From IMG/VR virus record IMGVR_UViG_3300045006_000090, positions 1 to 46,922 of that record: a stretch of DNA of 46,922 nt; one strand, written 5' to 3'. Below the pieces are notes generated by a model that saw nothing but the letters and a program-made list of their open reading frames with translations, was not told the origin of the DNA and made no database searches. This document shows, piece after piece, positions 6,640-15,360 of this stretch (positions are counted from its first letter, which is position 1; every line of letters begins with the position of its first letter). The position numbers and the translations under genes are program-made. Source of the DNA: a virus.

Positions 6640-6836
6640 TCTTTCACCTCTTCCCGCAACACATGGGCAGACCGGATTTTGACATCCCGCCCCGTGATGG
6701 TGTTGACTCCCTCCCAGCCCGCCCCGCCGGGGATGACCGCCAGTATCCGCACCGGGACAACCTTCTCCGAAATCTTGACAAGGTACAACCCGCCAAGGCG
6801 CACATCTTCGGCTTTGACTTTTCCGGTGTAATCCAT
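6636..6836 (-). CDS. Small hypothetical protein, 66 aa
   Basis: Function not recognised. The sequence is beta-rich (LGGLYLVKISEKVVPVRILAVIP, then GVNTITGRDVKIRS), as in small SH3-like or barrel folds. ATG 6836 is chosen because AAGGAG lies 8 nt upstream. An ATG two codons earlier (6842) overlaps the previous stop as TGATG and is the alternative. It is coupled to the holin candidate by an ATGA overlap and so belongs to the lysis operon. Confidence 0.55.
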   Translation of the reverse strand: MDYTGKVKAEDVRLGGLYLVKISEKVVPVRILAVIPGGAGWEGVNTITGRDVKIRSAHVLREEVKE

Positions 6837-6841
6837 CGGCA

Positions 6842-7246
6842 TCACTCCTTTGGTGCGTCCTTCTTGGGACCGGCTTTGATCGCATTTCCCGCCAAGCCCA
6901 CAACCACGCGATTCCAAAACCATTGGGCTTCTCTTATTTTGCGGGCTGCATAGACCACATCCGCGCGCCCCATGTCGTTTAAGGGTGATAGCTCATTGTA
7001 GATTCTGAACGCATCAACCTGTGCGCGGGAAAGGCTCGCATGAACCGCCCCTAGAGTGTCCCGTAAATCGGGGTCTTCCGGCACAAGTAAATCACAGGTG
7101 CAAAACCAGTCATCAAACGTCATGTCCATAACCGGCACACCACCGGGCCCGTTTTCAACAAAAGCGGGGATTGCACCATGAAGATGGACACCTGAAAGAA
7201 ACGCCAGATGATTGGCAGCCCTCTTGTTGTCAATACTTTTCCCCAT
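6842..7246 (-). CDS. Hypothetical protein, 134 aa
   Basis: Not recognised. It is a soluble-looking protein with an acidic middle (FDDWFCTCDLLVPEDPDLRD) and a helical C-terminal half (ADVVYAARKIREAQWFWNRVVVGLAG) whose end is moderately hydrophobic. ATG 7246 lies 17 nt inside the end of the upstream gene, with GAGAGGGGC ahead of it. It sits in the middle of the lysis operon, so a role in lysis control is possible but unsupported by motif. Confidence 0.5.
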   Translation of the reverse strand: MGKSIDNKRAANHLAFLSGVHLHGAIPAFVENGPGGVPVMDMTFDDWFCTCDLLVPEDPDLRDTLGAVHASLSRAQVDAFRIYNELSPLNDMGRADVVYAARKIREAQWFWNRVVVGLAGNAIKAGPKKDAPKE

Positions 7247-7814
7247 CCTGCCCCTCTCTTTCGTTTTTCTTTCCCCACTCCGCTTCCAGAGACACCAACA
7301 CAGCATCCCTTCCGGGAAGGTCTTTCTTTTTCAACGGCGGTTGCGGCTGCCCCGGCGTGTCCTTTCCCCCTTCTCTCGCTTCGGCCGTATCCCGTTCCGC
7401 GATGGCGCGGCATCGTTCTGCCTCTTGCTTCATGGCATCCGCCAGCGAACCGAGCGCGGGGGATATTGCCAGGGGGTCAACTTTTGGCTTCGGTTGACCC
7501 TGGGGAAGATGGTTGAAGTGCAAGTCATACTTCAACCATTTCTGCCCCGGCACCTTGGAACACGAAAAGGCAATATCAATGGGATGCACGCCGACCGCAC
7601 GCCCAAACCGTCTCACGGCGCGGATGAAAAACCGGATGGCAAGGGACATGAGCCGCGCCGCGATAAATTCATTCACCTTGCCGCGATAGAAGCGCCACAG
7701 GTAGAGCAGATTCCGAAGCCATCCTATGACCACTTCGGAAATGATGAAACGCGGGCGCGGGTCATTCTCTTTCGCCGCCCTTCTCTCTTCCTGCTTTTTG
7801 GTCATCTTCCCCAT
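7230..7814 (-). CDS. Hypothetical basic, membrane-associated protein
   Basis: Unrecognised 194-aa protein. The first 85 residues are basic and hydrophobic in alternation (RFIISEVVIGWLRNLLYLW, then RLMSLAIRFFIRAVRRFGRA), which suggests an amphipathic membrane-surface domain rather than clear spans. The C-terminal half is charged and Pro/Lys-rich (GKDTPGQPQPPLKKKD). ATG 7814 follows the previous stop by one base (TGACATG), with AGGAAGGG upstream. It is next to the RlpA fusion gene and may work with it at the membrane. Confidence 0.5.
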   Translation of the reverse strand: MGKMTKKQEERRAAKENDPRPRFIISEVVIGWLRNLLYLWRFYRGKVNEFIAARLMSLAIRFFIRAVRRFGRAVGVHPIDIAFSCSKVPGQKWLKYDLHFNHLPQGQPKPKVDPLAISPALGSLADAMKQEAERCRAIAERDTAEAREGGKDTPGQPQPPLKKKDLPGRDAVLVSLEAEWGKKNEREGQDGEKY

Positions 7815-7815
7815 G

Positions 7816-8790
7816 TCAATCCATCCCTTCCTCTTCGTTGGTTGGTACACCCTCGGGACAAAAAGAAACGACTACTTCAACCCGCGCGACACCGGCAACA
7901 TCCATGCCCAATAGCCTTGCGGCTTCGGCCGACAAGTCAATGATGCGGTCGGGATGCCTTCTCCAAACGTCACGCCCGCGCCATTGGGCGCGGCGGTACG
8001 GTCCACGGTCATTGATTCGGACGGCCACCGAAAGCCCGGTGTCAAGGTTGCGAACCAATGCCACCGACCCGAACGGGACGACGTGCATTGCGGCTGTAAG
8101 CGCCCGCGCGTTGAAGGTTTCGCCACTTGCCGTTTTCTCACCATCAAATCCATCCCCCTTGCCGTAAAAACTGGCATTGCCGGTGCCGTGAAAGACGACG
8201 GCGCAAGGGTCGGTTGCCGCACCCTCATGTTGACTGTTGTTTGCCAAATCAATAACAAGCGGGGACAGAATGGCGGATGGAAGGGACGCGGCCGGAAGGT
8301 TAATGGTGTGCCTTTCCCCCAGGTTGCCACGCAAGAGAAGTCCGCCCAAGACCAACAGATAGACGACCCCGAGACCAACGGGGATTCCCCAGGAAAGCCC
8401 GGCACCAAACGCGCGCAGCCGCGCGGCAAGCCATCCTCCAATGGACTGCCACAACTTCCGGCGCGTTTCCCCTTCTTTCTCTTGTTCCATTTCTTCCTGG
8501 AAAGTTGAAGGCGAGAAGATGGGCAGAGTCGGCAAGCATGGGGTCCCATAGGCCAGATCGTTGGCCATGCCTGCCCCGGCTTCCGTCACCACCCACCCGG
8601 CCGTTACATTGTCAATTTGCCTCCAATAGACAAGCGGCGGGACATGGCAATTCAGGCAAATAAGAGTATCCCGCACAAGCGCCGGTTGGACGGAAGACGC
8701 CCGTGCAATCCCTGTTTGACTGTAATTGCCAAGCCAAACCTTCTGCAAGACATCGGCCTCAATCCCTGAAAGTCCGTTGGTCTTTTCCAT
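7816..8790 (-). CDS. Winged-helix / transmembrane / RlpA-domain fusion
   Basis: The 324-aa protein appears to have three parts. Residues about 5-72 look like a winged helix-turn-helix (IEADVLQKVWLGNYSQTGIA to GWVVTEAGAG). Residues 133-154 form one membrane span (GLSWGIPVGLGVVYLLVLGG). Residues 204-309 are an RlpA-type double-psi beta barrel (NASFYGKGDGF, TASGETF, RINDRGPYR, IIDLSAEAARLLGM). RlpA proteins cleave bare glycan strands. Here the Asp of INDRGP (261) is present, but the usual TAAH is TAAMH, so the catalytic His may be lost or shifted. The topology puts the RlpA domain in the periplasm. It could be a lysis enzyme or a ToxR-like membrane sensor. First gene of the lysis operon. Confidence 0.75.
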   Translation of the reverse strand: MEKTNGLSGIEADVLQKVWLGNYSQTGIARASSVQPALVRDTLICLNCHVPPLVYWRQIDNVTAGWVVTEAGAGMANDLAYGTPCLPTLPIFSPSTFQEEMEQEKEGETRRKLWQSIGGWLAARLRAFGAGLSWGIPVGLGVVYLLVLGGLLLRGNLGERHTINLPAASLPSAILSPLVIDLANNSQHEGAATDPCAVVFHGTGNASFYGKGDGFDGEKTASGETFNARALTAAMHVVPFGSVALVRNLDTGLSVAVRINDRGPYRRAQWRGRDVWRRHPDRIIDLSAEAARLLGMDVAGVARVEVVVSFCPEGVPTNEEEGMD

Positions 8791-8815
8791 GTGGCACCCT
8801 ATCCCTTCCGTCGTT

Positions 8816-8844
8816 CATTTTCCATGCCTAGTTGTCTTTGTCAA
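8816..8844 (-). promoter_or_regulatory. Promoter-like motif before lysis operon
   Basis: The minus strand has GTTGACAAAGACAACT, with TTGACA at 8844-8839, inside the small inverted repeat TAGTTG...CAACTA. At 17-nt spacing the -10 would be AAAATG, which is poor. The motif matches better promoters elsewhere in this genome, so it may be a regulated or activator-dependent promoter, or an operator, for the operon starting at 8790. No terminator was seen between the primase gene and this site. Confidence 0.4.
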
Positions 8845-8871
8845 CTAATTTCCCGCGCCTTCTCTTCCCTG

Positions 8872-11800
8872 TCACCCCGTCCCGTCAACGTTTCCGCCGT
8901 AATTGTCAGGGTCTATCTCTTCCCATCCGCCACCCATTGACCGTTCTAATACCTCTTTCTCTCTCATTCTGATTGTTTCCAGGATGTGCCGTTCCTCTTC
9001 GGTCTGTGGTTCCTCTTTTTCGCGCCGCTCGGATTCCACCCGGACAAGGTGGAAGCACGACGTTGACGTATGCGGGTCAATGGACATCTTTACCTGTAAT
9101 CCATTGTAAATCTTATCCCGCGCCCCAATTAGCGCGTTGGCTAGGCGGATTTGCTGGGACCGCAACCCCTTGTCCCCCCGAATCGGTGCCATGATGGGTG
9201 GGTCCGAATGCTCACACAGGTTGTTTAGCTCAGCCGCTTTCATCGGTGCCGCCCTGTAGGTGTCCCACCACGCAAGCACAAGCCGCTTCCATTCGTTTCC
9301 TTCGGCATCGGACGCATCATACATGGCGCGGGTGTTCGCCAGAAATCCGGGGATGCCAGCTTCCCCCAGGATGCCACCCATGACCCGCGCCCAATCATCA
9401 AATGACCCCAGCCGGTGCCCCGACCGCTTGCCACCCTTGGCCACCCAATTTTGCACCAAGACAAGGCACGCCCAAATTGCTTCCCCGCGATGGTCGGAAA
9501 GCCAAGCCTCTAACGGGTCATGCTTGAAGGTGGCACGTTCCCAAGGTCTTTCTTCCTTGGCCAGTAGACGAATAGGAACGCAACGCCGCGCCATGTCTGG
9601 ACCAACGCGAATGTTGTTCGCTGTCACAATCCACGCGGCTTGGTTCCTGTAGGTGATTTGGGTTGACTGCCCAAGCAAGCGGTCGGTCCAGACCGTAGAA
9701 GTCAGCACGCTCGAAAGGCTGTCCGCGTTGACCGTGCGGGATTCCTTGGCGTTGTCAAAACAGATTACCCTCCGTCCCGTGCCTAATTCCGCCGTGATGC
9801 GCTTGCGGGTTTCATCCTCTGTCTGTGGCAGGGTTTGGGCGGGGACTTCGCGGCCGGTGCAAATCATCCCCGCCAGCTTGGCAATCAAGGATTTCCCGGA
9901 CCCCTGCTTGGACGCATCAATCAAATGAAGTGGGGTGCATCCATGAATGACCGACCGCACAAAGGGGAGAAGGAACAATGCCAGAGTGTGCGCGAAGTCG
10001 CTTGGACCGGCAAAGGGGAAGTCAACCAACAGATCATCACGGAAGAAAGAGATTGCCCTTGCGACATCTTCCGGGGTTGGGTCTTGCGGCACCGGGTCCA
10101 CCTTTACGCGGGGGTCAATGTCAATGAAGACTTCCTCTTCCGGCGTGTAACCGTATTGGTCCAACAGCTTTCCGGTTGACGCGAAGATGGGGGCACCAAC
10201 CACGGCATCAATCGGCGGCAACCTGCCATCCGGTATGGCAATCATGTCCCGCACGATTTCGCGCGGCGGATAGGCATTCTTACAAATGGCGTTTTCCGGT
10301 GAAACTTTAACAAAATCCGCGTGCCTAATCAATGCCCCAAACAGATGGGCGTCATCAAACCCGACCAAATGACTGTCGGTATCTCGGGTGCGCGGGCGAA
10401 TCCATACAGCTTCCCCGCCGCGCAAGAAAATCCACGGGGGGAAATTGGCCATGATTAGAGCCTCCCAGGAATCCGCGACAATAGCGCGCGGTTGCCGGTC
10501 GGCAATGTCCACCATCGGCTTTCTTCCGGGGAGAATGGGAAGACCACCCTTGACTCCAAACCTTGACCATTGCTGTTGTGCCGGTTGCGCCGATTGTGCC
10601 GGTGTCACTTCCTGGGGTGTGCCTCTTCTCTCCGATGGTGCCTCTTGCTCTCCCTTTCTATTCATTGCCGCAAGCAAATCATCAACCCCGCCTTCCAGGG
10701 GGCGCATGAACCGCGTTGGGCTGGGGTCCCAACCGTTAGACTTCGCCAAGTCATAAATCGTGGCAATCCCAACCCCGGACCCTTCAAAGCTTTTCCACTT
10801 CGCGGCCGTTTCCCCTTCCCTATATTTTTGTCCCTTTGCACTCCAAGCATCCCACAGGGCAAGACCGGATTCCGGTTCAAAGGATTGCAAGGCCATCCCC
10901 ACCCGCACCCAAATTTCATAAGTCACATCGGGGTTGATGTAGGTTAGGGCATCCTCAATTCTGTCGCATTGGGCTTGTGGTTCCAGGGTGGGGAGGCGGG
11001 ACACGCCCTCCCCATCCTGCTTGGAAAGACATGGCCTAAAGCCATCCGGGAATACATTTGGCATCAAATCAGGCGGGGTATCCTTTTCGGCCGCATCTTT
11101 CTTTTCCTCCCCCACGATTCTTGTCACAGCATCCGCCGTGATGACCGCGAATTCATCCGGCGTGTATTGTTCCAAATCCGCCAGAGAAGTACCCCGCCAA
11201 GGCTGGGACGGGTTGACCGCTTCCTTTCGTCTGTAAAACTCATTTGCCCCAGCGGGGGCACCGGACCACCACGGCAACCAAACCATGTTGCCGACCCGCT
11301 TTTCGGTATAGGTTAGGCTTGCCTGCTTGGGAAAGACCTCTATCCCCGCCCCCGTGGATGGGTCGGCGTGCTTTCCGCTTTGGGTGTAACCGTGTTCCGT
11401 GACAACGGCAAACAATAGCTTGCGAACTTGGCGCGCGGAAATCGGGTCCGCGAAGAAAAACCAGACATGCCACCCGAGACCACCCCCCGACTGTTCCAGG
11501 TAGCAGGGCAGGAATAGGGCAAGGGCGCGGTCCATCGTGTCTAGGGCACAAGCCAAGGGCGATTCCAACCCATCCTTATGGTTGTGCCCGTCAAAATCAA
11601 TGCAACCCCAGCGGGTCAAACCTTGGGGGTCGGGAAGATAGCTTCCCATCCGTGGGGCGGCAAGAAAGCTGTTGGTATTCCCGTTTCTTGTCTCAAAAAC
11701 AACCGTTGCCTGATAGCTCGGGCCGAAGACATGGGAACAGACCAAACCATCAAACCACTCACCACCATTGACCGGGCGGGTGCGCGGCTTCCCGTTTTTT

Positions 11801-11904
11801 TGGCCCACAAGTTGAACGGCAACAATGTCATTTCGGTTGAAAAAATAGCGTTTCAACAGCTTTATGCGGTGGTTTTTCCCGCCGTCATTGCTGGCATCCG
11901 TCAT
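8872..11904 (-). CDS. TOTE-type primase fused to PriCT-like and AAA+/SF3-like helicase domains
   Basis: The 1010-aa protein would make primers and unwind DNA at the phage fork. Residues 1-215 look like an archaeo-eukaryotic primase of the TOTE type: catalytic D-x-D at 103-105 (CIDFDGH), GGLGWHVW at 141-148 with the conserved His, and EVFPKQ at 189-194. Residues about 312-392 resemble a primase C-terminal domain. A Pro/Gln-rich linker follows. Residues 640-800 form an ATPase, with Walker A ASKQGSGKS (664-672), Walker B VICFDN (713-718), sensor TANN (761-764) and an RR pair at 773-774. ATG 11904 has GGAAGGAAC upstream. It ends the replication operon. No DNA polymerase gene is found in the window. 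Confidence 0.85.
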   Translation of the reverse strand: MTDASNDGGKNHRIKLLKRYFFNRNDIVAVQLVGQKNGKPRTRPVNGGEWFDGLVCSHVFGPSYQATVVFETRNGNTNSFLAAPRMGSYLPDPQGLTRWGCIDFDGHNHKDGLESPLACALDTMDRALALFLPCYLEQSGGGLGWHVWFFFADPISARQVRKLLFAVVTEHGYTQSGKHADPSTGAGIEVFPKQASLTYTEKRVGNMVWLPWWSGAPAGANEFYRRKEAVNPSQPWRGTSLADLEQYTPDEFAVITADAVTRIVGEEKKDAAEKDTPPDLMPNVFPDGFRPCLSKQDGEGVSRLPTLEPQAQCDRIEDALTYINPDVTYEIWVRVGMALQSFEPESGLALWDAWSAKGQKYREGETAAKWKSFEGSGVGIATIYDLAKSNGWDPSPTRFMRPLEGGVDDLLAAMNRKGEQEAPSERRGTPQEVTPAQSAQPAQQQWSRFGVKGGLPILPGRKPMVDIADRQPRAIVADSWEALIMANFPPWIFLRGGEAVWIRPRTRDTDSHLVGFDDAHLFGALIRHADFVKVSPENAICKNAYPPREIVRDMIAIPDGRLPPIDAVVGAPIFASTGKLLDQYGYTPEEEVFIDIDPRVKVDPVPQDPTPEDVARAISFFRDDLLVDFPFAGPSDFAHTLALFLLPFVRSVIHGCTPLHLIDASKQGSGKSLIAKLAGMICTGREVPAQTLPQTEDETRKRITAELGTGRRVICFDNAKESRTVNADSLSSVLTSTVWTDRLLGQSTQITYRNQAAWIVTANNIRVGPDMARRCVPIRLLAKEERPWERATFKHDPLEAWLSDHRGEAIWACLVLVQNWVAKGGKRSGHRLGSFDDWARVMGGILGEAGIPGFLANTRAMYDASDAEGNEWKRLVLAWWDTYRAAPMKAAELNNLCEHSDPPIMAPIRGDKGLRSQQIRLANALIGARDKIYNGLQVKMSIDPHTSTSCFHLVRVESERREKEEPQTEEERHILETIRMREKEVLERSMGGGWEEIDPDNYGGNVDGTG

Positions 11905-11951
11905 GGTGCAACCGTTCCTTCCGGCTTTTCGTTCCAAGAGGCGGAAAACGA

Positions 11952-14273
11952 TTATCCCTCTAACGCCAAACGCAACCAAGTTTTTCTGGCTTCTATGGTT
12001 GCGGTCCCCGCCGCTTTCCTAGCTGTCCATCCGTCACCGACCAACATCACGGCGCGCCGGGCGCGCGTTACAGCGGTATAGAGCAGGTTTCTTGACCAAA
12101 AGAAAGAGTGGTCTTTGTGGCAGATGACCACCACAAAAGGCCACTCGGACCCCTGCACCTGATGGACGGTTAGGCAATAGGCAAGTTCCAGGTGTTCCCA
12201 ATAGTCTTTTGATCGTTCTAGGGTCAATGGCCGTCCGTCAAAATTGCACTCGATTTCCCCGGCGGCTTCATCCACCCGCACCACAACGCCGGTCTGCCCA
12301 TTCATTAGGTCTAGGTTATAATCGTTCTTTCGATATATTACCTTGTCCCATCGGTAGAAGCGGCGCGGCGTTTTCTTTCTTTTTTCGCCGGGCTTGCCTG
12401 TCCCTTCCTCTTCCTGTGGCCTTGGAATTTCAACCCCACGGGCCGTTTGCGCCACCCATTGAAGATGCCTGTTGATGGCATTGACCCCCAGGGGTCCCTT
12501 GCGCAAGGGAGAAAGGACTTGCACGTCTCTAAATGGGTCTAACCCATATGGCTTCAAGCGGTCTTGAAAAAGTGAATCCAAAAAATCAAGCAGTTTTGAC
12601 CGTTCGGAAAGGTTGGTAAAGTTGTACCACGGCAAGAGGGGGGATAACTTTTCCCCCTCTCTCGGGCGTTTGGCATCCCCGGCTGTGGGATAGACGATGC
12701 CGGAAAGAATTGCGGTTGAATTGGTTTTCAATGTTCCGGCTTGGCGAACCACTTTCCCAAGATGGCACACCTTGACCGTTGACCGTCCAAGACCATCGGC
12801 CGCAACCAAATCTCGCAACACATTTCCGGGTCCGACCGGCGGTAATTGATGATGGTCCCCGACCATAATCAGGGTTGTGCGCGGATAGTCCATCCTTGCC
12901 AGCAATGCGGCGAACAGCGGGGAGTCAACCATTGATACTTCATCAATGATGATGGCATCGTAGGGAAGTGGTCTTTCTGCCTCAAACCCGCGCCCATTAT
13001 AGCCTAGAAGCCGGTGGACCGTTTGGGCACCATCTTCCCCCGTCATTTCCGCAAGTCGTCTTGCCGCTTTTCCGGTAGGGGCACACAGGCAAACTTGCTT
13101 GCCGTCTGCCTTCAATGCCCGCACGATTGCCGATACGGTGTAGGTCTTCCCTGTTCCTGCCCCTCCGGTTATCAGTACCATTGGGCAAGCAAGCGCCGCT
13201 TGCGCCGCCTGATATTGGTCGGTATTCAGGGATTCAGGAAGGCTTGCGGGCTGTCTCTCCGGTTCGTCTTCCTCTTCGGTTTCAACTTGCATGGTAAAAT
13301 TGTCAAACAGCAATTTTTCATGGTCTTGCAACCATGTCCGACCAATGGCATGGCATTCCCGCCCATCCTGTCCAAAGGGAATACAGGATATGCCCGTAAG
13401 CGCATCTTTAGGTGCCGCTAAAATCCTCTCCCTGATAAGCGTTACAAGTGAAAACGTATCAATCGCAAGCAGCTTGACCACTTCGTCGGTCAACTCTTCG
13501 GATTCAACCCAACAGCTTCCCGCCTGTTCCGCTACCTTCAAAGCGTGTATGATCGCGGCATCTATCCGGCGCGGGTCATCCCGTAAAACCCCCATTTTCA
13601 GCGCCACCAAATCCGAGCGCATGAATCCAAATCCATCCACCAAATCCATTATTGCATAGGGGTTTTCTTCCAGGATTCCTTTGACCCTGCCCCCCAGCGA
13701 TTTTATTAGGTTGACCGTCTGCCTGTAGGTAAGACCAAACCCGGATAGCCAAACGGCCATGCTGTTGAAAGTTGACCATGCCCGCCAGTTATCCCGGAAA
13801 GTTTCCGCCTCGACTTCTCCAAGCCCCGATGCGGCGCGTAATGAGGTAAGCCCCGTGGGACTGTCAAGCCAAGTTGTGAGGTCTTCCCCAGGTGGGATGG
13901 CGTTGACAATTTTCCTTGCCCGCGTGGGTCCGATGCCCTTGAAATCCGGGTTTGCCGAAAGCCACTCAGACAACCCGGATATTCCCGTCGGGATATGGAC
14001 TGTTTTACTCGTGGCCTTGAATTGCCACCCCCACCTGGGATCATTGACAAATGAACCAATCAGAGTGACGGTTTCACCCTCAAAAACCCTGCATGGTGCC
14101 GAAAATCGACTGTCCATGCCGCCGGTCTTAATGCTTGGAGCAAGCACCCCGGCGCTAAAGTTTTCGCCAGAATAGAAAACCCTCCGAACCGTCCCCGATA
14201 TGCTTTCCTCTTTTCCGCCTTCATCCTCCCCGGCCGGATGGTCCCATCCCGTTCCCTTCCTTGTCGCCTCCAT
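11952..14273 (-). CDS. RecD2-like SF1 DNA helicase
   Basis: The 773-aa protein resembles RecD2/TraA-type 5'-3' helicases. The N-terminal 330 residues match the RecD2 layout, with a helix-hairpin-helix region (FKGIGPTRARKIV at 111-123). Walker A is GGAGTGKT (370-377), motif II is DEVSM (444-448), a QLPPVGPGN segment follows near 480, and the C terminus has VHQVQGSEWPFVVV (motif V region) and YTAVTRARRAVMLVG (motif VI). It would unwind DNA in replication or recombination. ATG 14273 has GGAAGGGAAT 5 nt upstream and overlaps the ERCC4 gene by 53 nt. It belongs to the replication operon. Confidence 0.9.
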   Translation of the reverse strand: MEATRKGTGWDHPAGEDEGGKEESISGTVRRVFYSGENFSAGVLAPSIKTGGMDSRFSAPCRVFEGETVTLIGSFVNDPRWGWQFKATSKTVHIPTGISGLSEWLSANPDFKGIGPTRARKIVNAIPPGEDLTTWLDSPTGLTSLRAASGLGEVEAETFRDNWRAWSTFNSMAVWLSGFGLTYRQTVNLIKSLGGRVKGILEENPYAIMDLVDGFGFMRSDLVALKMGVLRDDPRRIDAAIIHALKVAEQAGSCWVESEELTDEVVKLLAIDTFSLVTLIRERILAAPKDALTGISCIPFGQDGRECHAIGRTWLQDHEKLLFDNFTMQVETEEEDEPERQPASLPESLNTDQYQAAQAALACPMVLITGGAGTGKTYTVSAIVRALKADGKQVCLCAPTGKAARRLAEMTGEDGAQTVHRLLGYNGRGFEAERPLPYDAIIIDEVSMVDSPLFAALLARMDYPRTTLIMVGDHHQLPPVGPGNVLRDLVAADGLGRSTVKVCHLGKVVRQAGTLKTNSTAILSGIVYPTAGDAKRPREGEKLSPLLPWYNFTNLSERSKLLDFLDSLFQDRLKPYGLDPFRDVQVLSPLRKGPLGVNAINRHLQWVAQTARGVEIPRPQEEEGTGKPGEKRKKTPRRFYRWDKVIYRKNDYNLDLMNGQTGVVVRVDEAAGEIECNFDGRPLTLERSKDYWEHLELAYCLTVHQVQGSEWPFVVVICHKDHSFFWSRNLLYTAVTRARRAVMLVGDGWTARKAAGTATIEARKTWLRLALEG

Positions 14274-14751
14274 TCGTATTCCCTTCCGGCGCGGAATCCC
14301 CTTCCGATTTCCGCGCATTCAGCCAAAACCGCTTCAATAGCGCGGCCGTCATCCAAGCCGCGCCCGGTCGGTTGCCGCAAAACAAGACAGGGATTCCAAA
14401 GTCAACCATGATGGCAACCGTTGACCCCAACACCGATTCCGTGCTTGCGTCCCCGTGGTATCGCTTGCCGAAGATGTCCACCAATGACCCTTCAACCACA
14501 ATCGCGGCATAACTCATTTCCTGTAAACGGCGCAATTCGGCAAAAAATCTCTCCCGTTCATGGATGATTGACCGGATAAAGTCGTCAAGTGACTTCCTTT
14601 CAATCGCAACCTGTGACTCATACCCTGCCAAACTGTAATCGCCGGATGCCAAGGTCCCCACTTCCGTTGAAATCCCGTACCCCGAGAAATCAAACGGGCG
14701 TTGCTCTCGCGTGTCAATCTTGATCACGCCTTCAAAAATGGGTTTGGGCAT
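14221..14751 (-). CDS. ERCC4/XPF-type nuclease
   Basis: The 176-aa protein has the ERCC4 nuclease signature: IDTREQRPFDF at residues 11-21, GDYSLAG near 37-43 and IERKSLDDFIRSI near 50-62. The acidic and Lys residues of the ERK-x3-D motif are all present. These enzymes cut branched DNA such as flaps or forks. It lacks a C-terminal helix-hairpin-helix, having instead a Gly/Asn-rich tail. ATG 14751 follows AAGGATAACC. Its position between the SSB-like and RecD2-like genes suggests it resolves recombination or replication intermediates. Confidence 0.85.
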   Translation of the reverse strand: MPKPIFEGVIKIDTREQRPFDFSGYGISTEVGTLASGDYSLAGYESQVAIERKSLDDFIRSIIHERERFFAELRRLQEMSYAAIVVEGSLVDIFGKRYHGDASTESVLGSTVAIMVDFGIPVLFCGNRPGAAWMTAALLKRFWLNARKSEGDSAPEGNTNGGDKEGNGMGPSGRGG

Positions 14752-14808
14752 CGGTTATCCTTGGCATCCGGCGGCTTGGTTTATGGCGTGCTTGTCCCCG
14801 TGGTGCGA

Positions 14809-15360
14809 CTAGAACGGGATACCGTCGTCATCATCCGGCGGGGCACCTTCCGGGGCACCTTCCGGCGCGCCATCCGGCGGGGGGGACCCGGCGGGTGCGG
14901 TGGCGGATTCCCCGCCGGTCTTGGGCGGGTTGGGGTCTTTGTAGTCCCGCAACCACTCATTCAAATAGATGTTGGGGAACTTCGGTTGGTCTGCGCGTTG
15001 CTTGACCGAAACGGACAGGATACGCCCGTTCAACGCGGGGATGCGGTCGGGGATGTCCCGCATGTTCTCCAGTTCCAGCCCGGCGCGGTAAAGGTCTTGC
15101 TTCAACCAACGCCTGTTGTCCTGTGACATGGTGCTGTTGGACCGGAACAGGATGCGCCCCTTATGTTCCCCCTCGACGATGGACAAGCGCCACTTGATAA
15201 TCGGCGTGCCATCCTTGGCGCTTGTGGCGATGGTGACGGAATCCACCCGCGCCACATATTCACCATCGGGAATGGAGGGGAATCGTTCGGTGTCAACCTT
15301 CTGTCCCTGCCATTCCGTGTCATGTTGCGCGAAAAACGCGCGATTGTCCCCGGTGGTCAT
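14809..15360 (-). CDS. SSB-like protein (DUF669 type) with SSB acidic tail
   Basis: The 183-aa protein resembles the DUF669 family of phage single-strand binding proteins: PDGEYVARVDSV, a short GTPIIKWRL strand, EGEHKGRILF, and LNGRILSVSVK. The tail is Pro/Gly/Ala-rich (about 145-175) and ends DDDDGIPF, nearly identical to the acidic tip through which bacterial SSB recruits partners. This strongly suggests it coats ssDNA and docks replication or repair enzymes. ATG 15360 overlaps the Sak4-like stop (ATGA), with AAAGGGG upstream. Neighbours are the Sak4-like ATPase and the ERCC4 nuclease. Confidence 0.85.
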   Translation of the reverse strand: MTTGDNRAFFAQHDTEWQGQKVDTERFPSIPDGEYVARVDSVTIATSAKDGTPIIKWRLSIVEGEHKGRILFRSNSTMSQDNRRWLKQDLYRAGLELENMRDIPDRIPALNGRILSVSVKQRADQPKFPNIYLNEWLRDYKDPNPPKTGGESATAPAGSPPPDGAPEGAPEGAPPDDDDGIPF

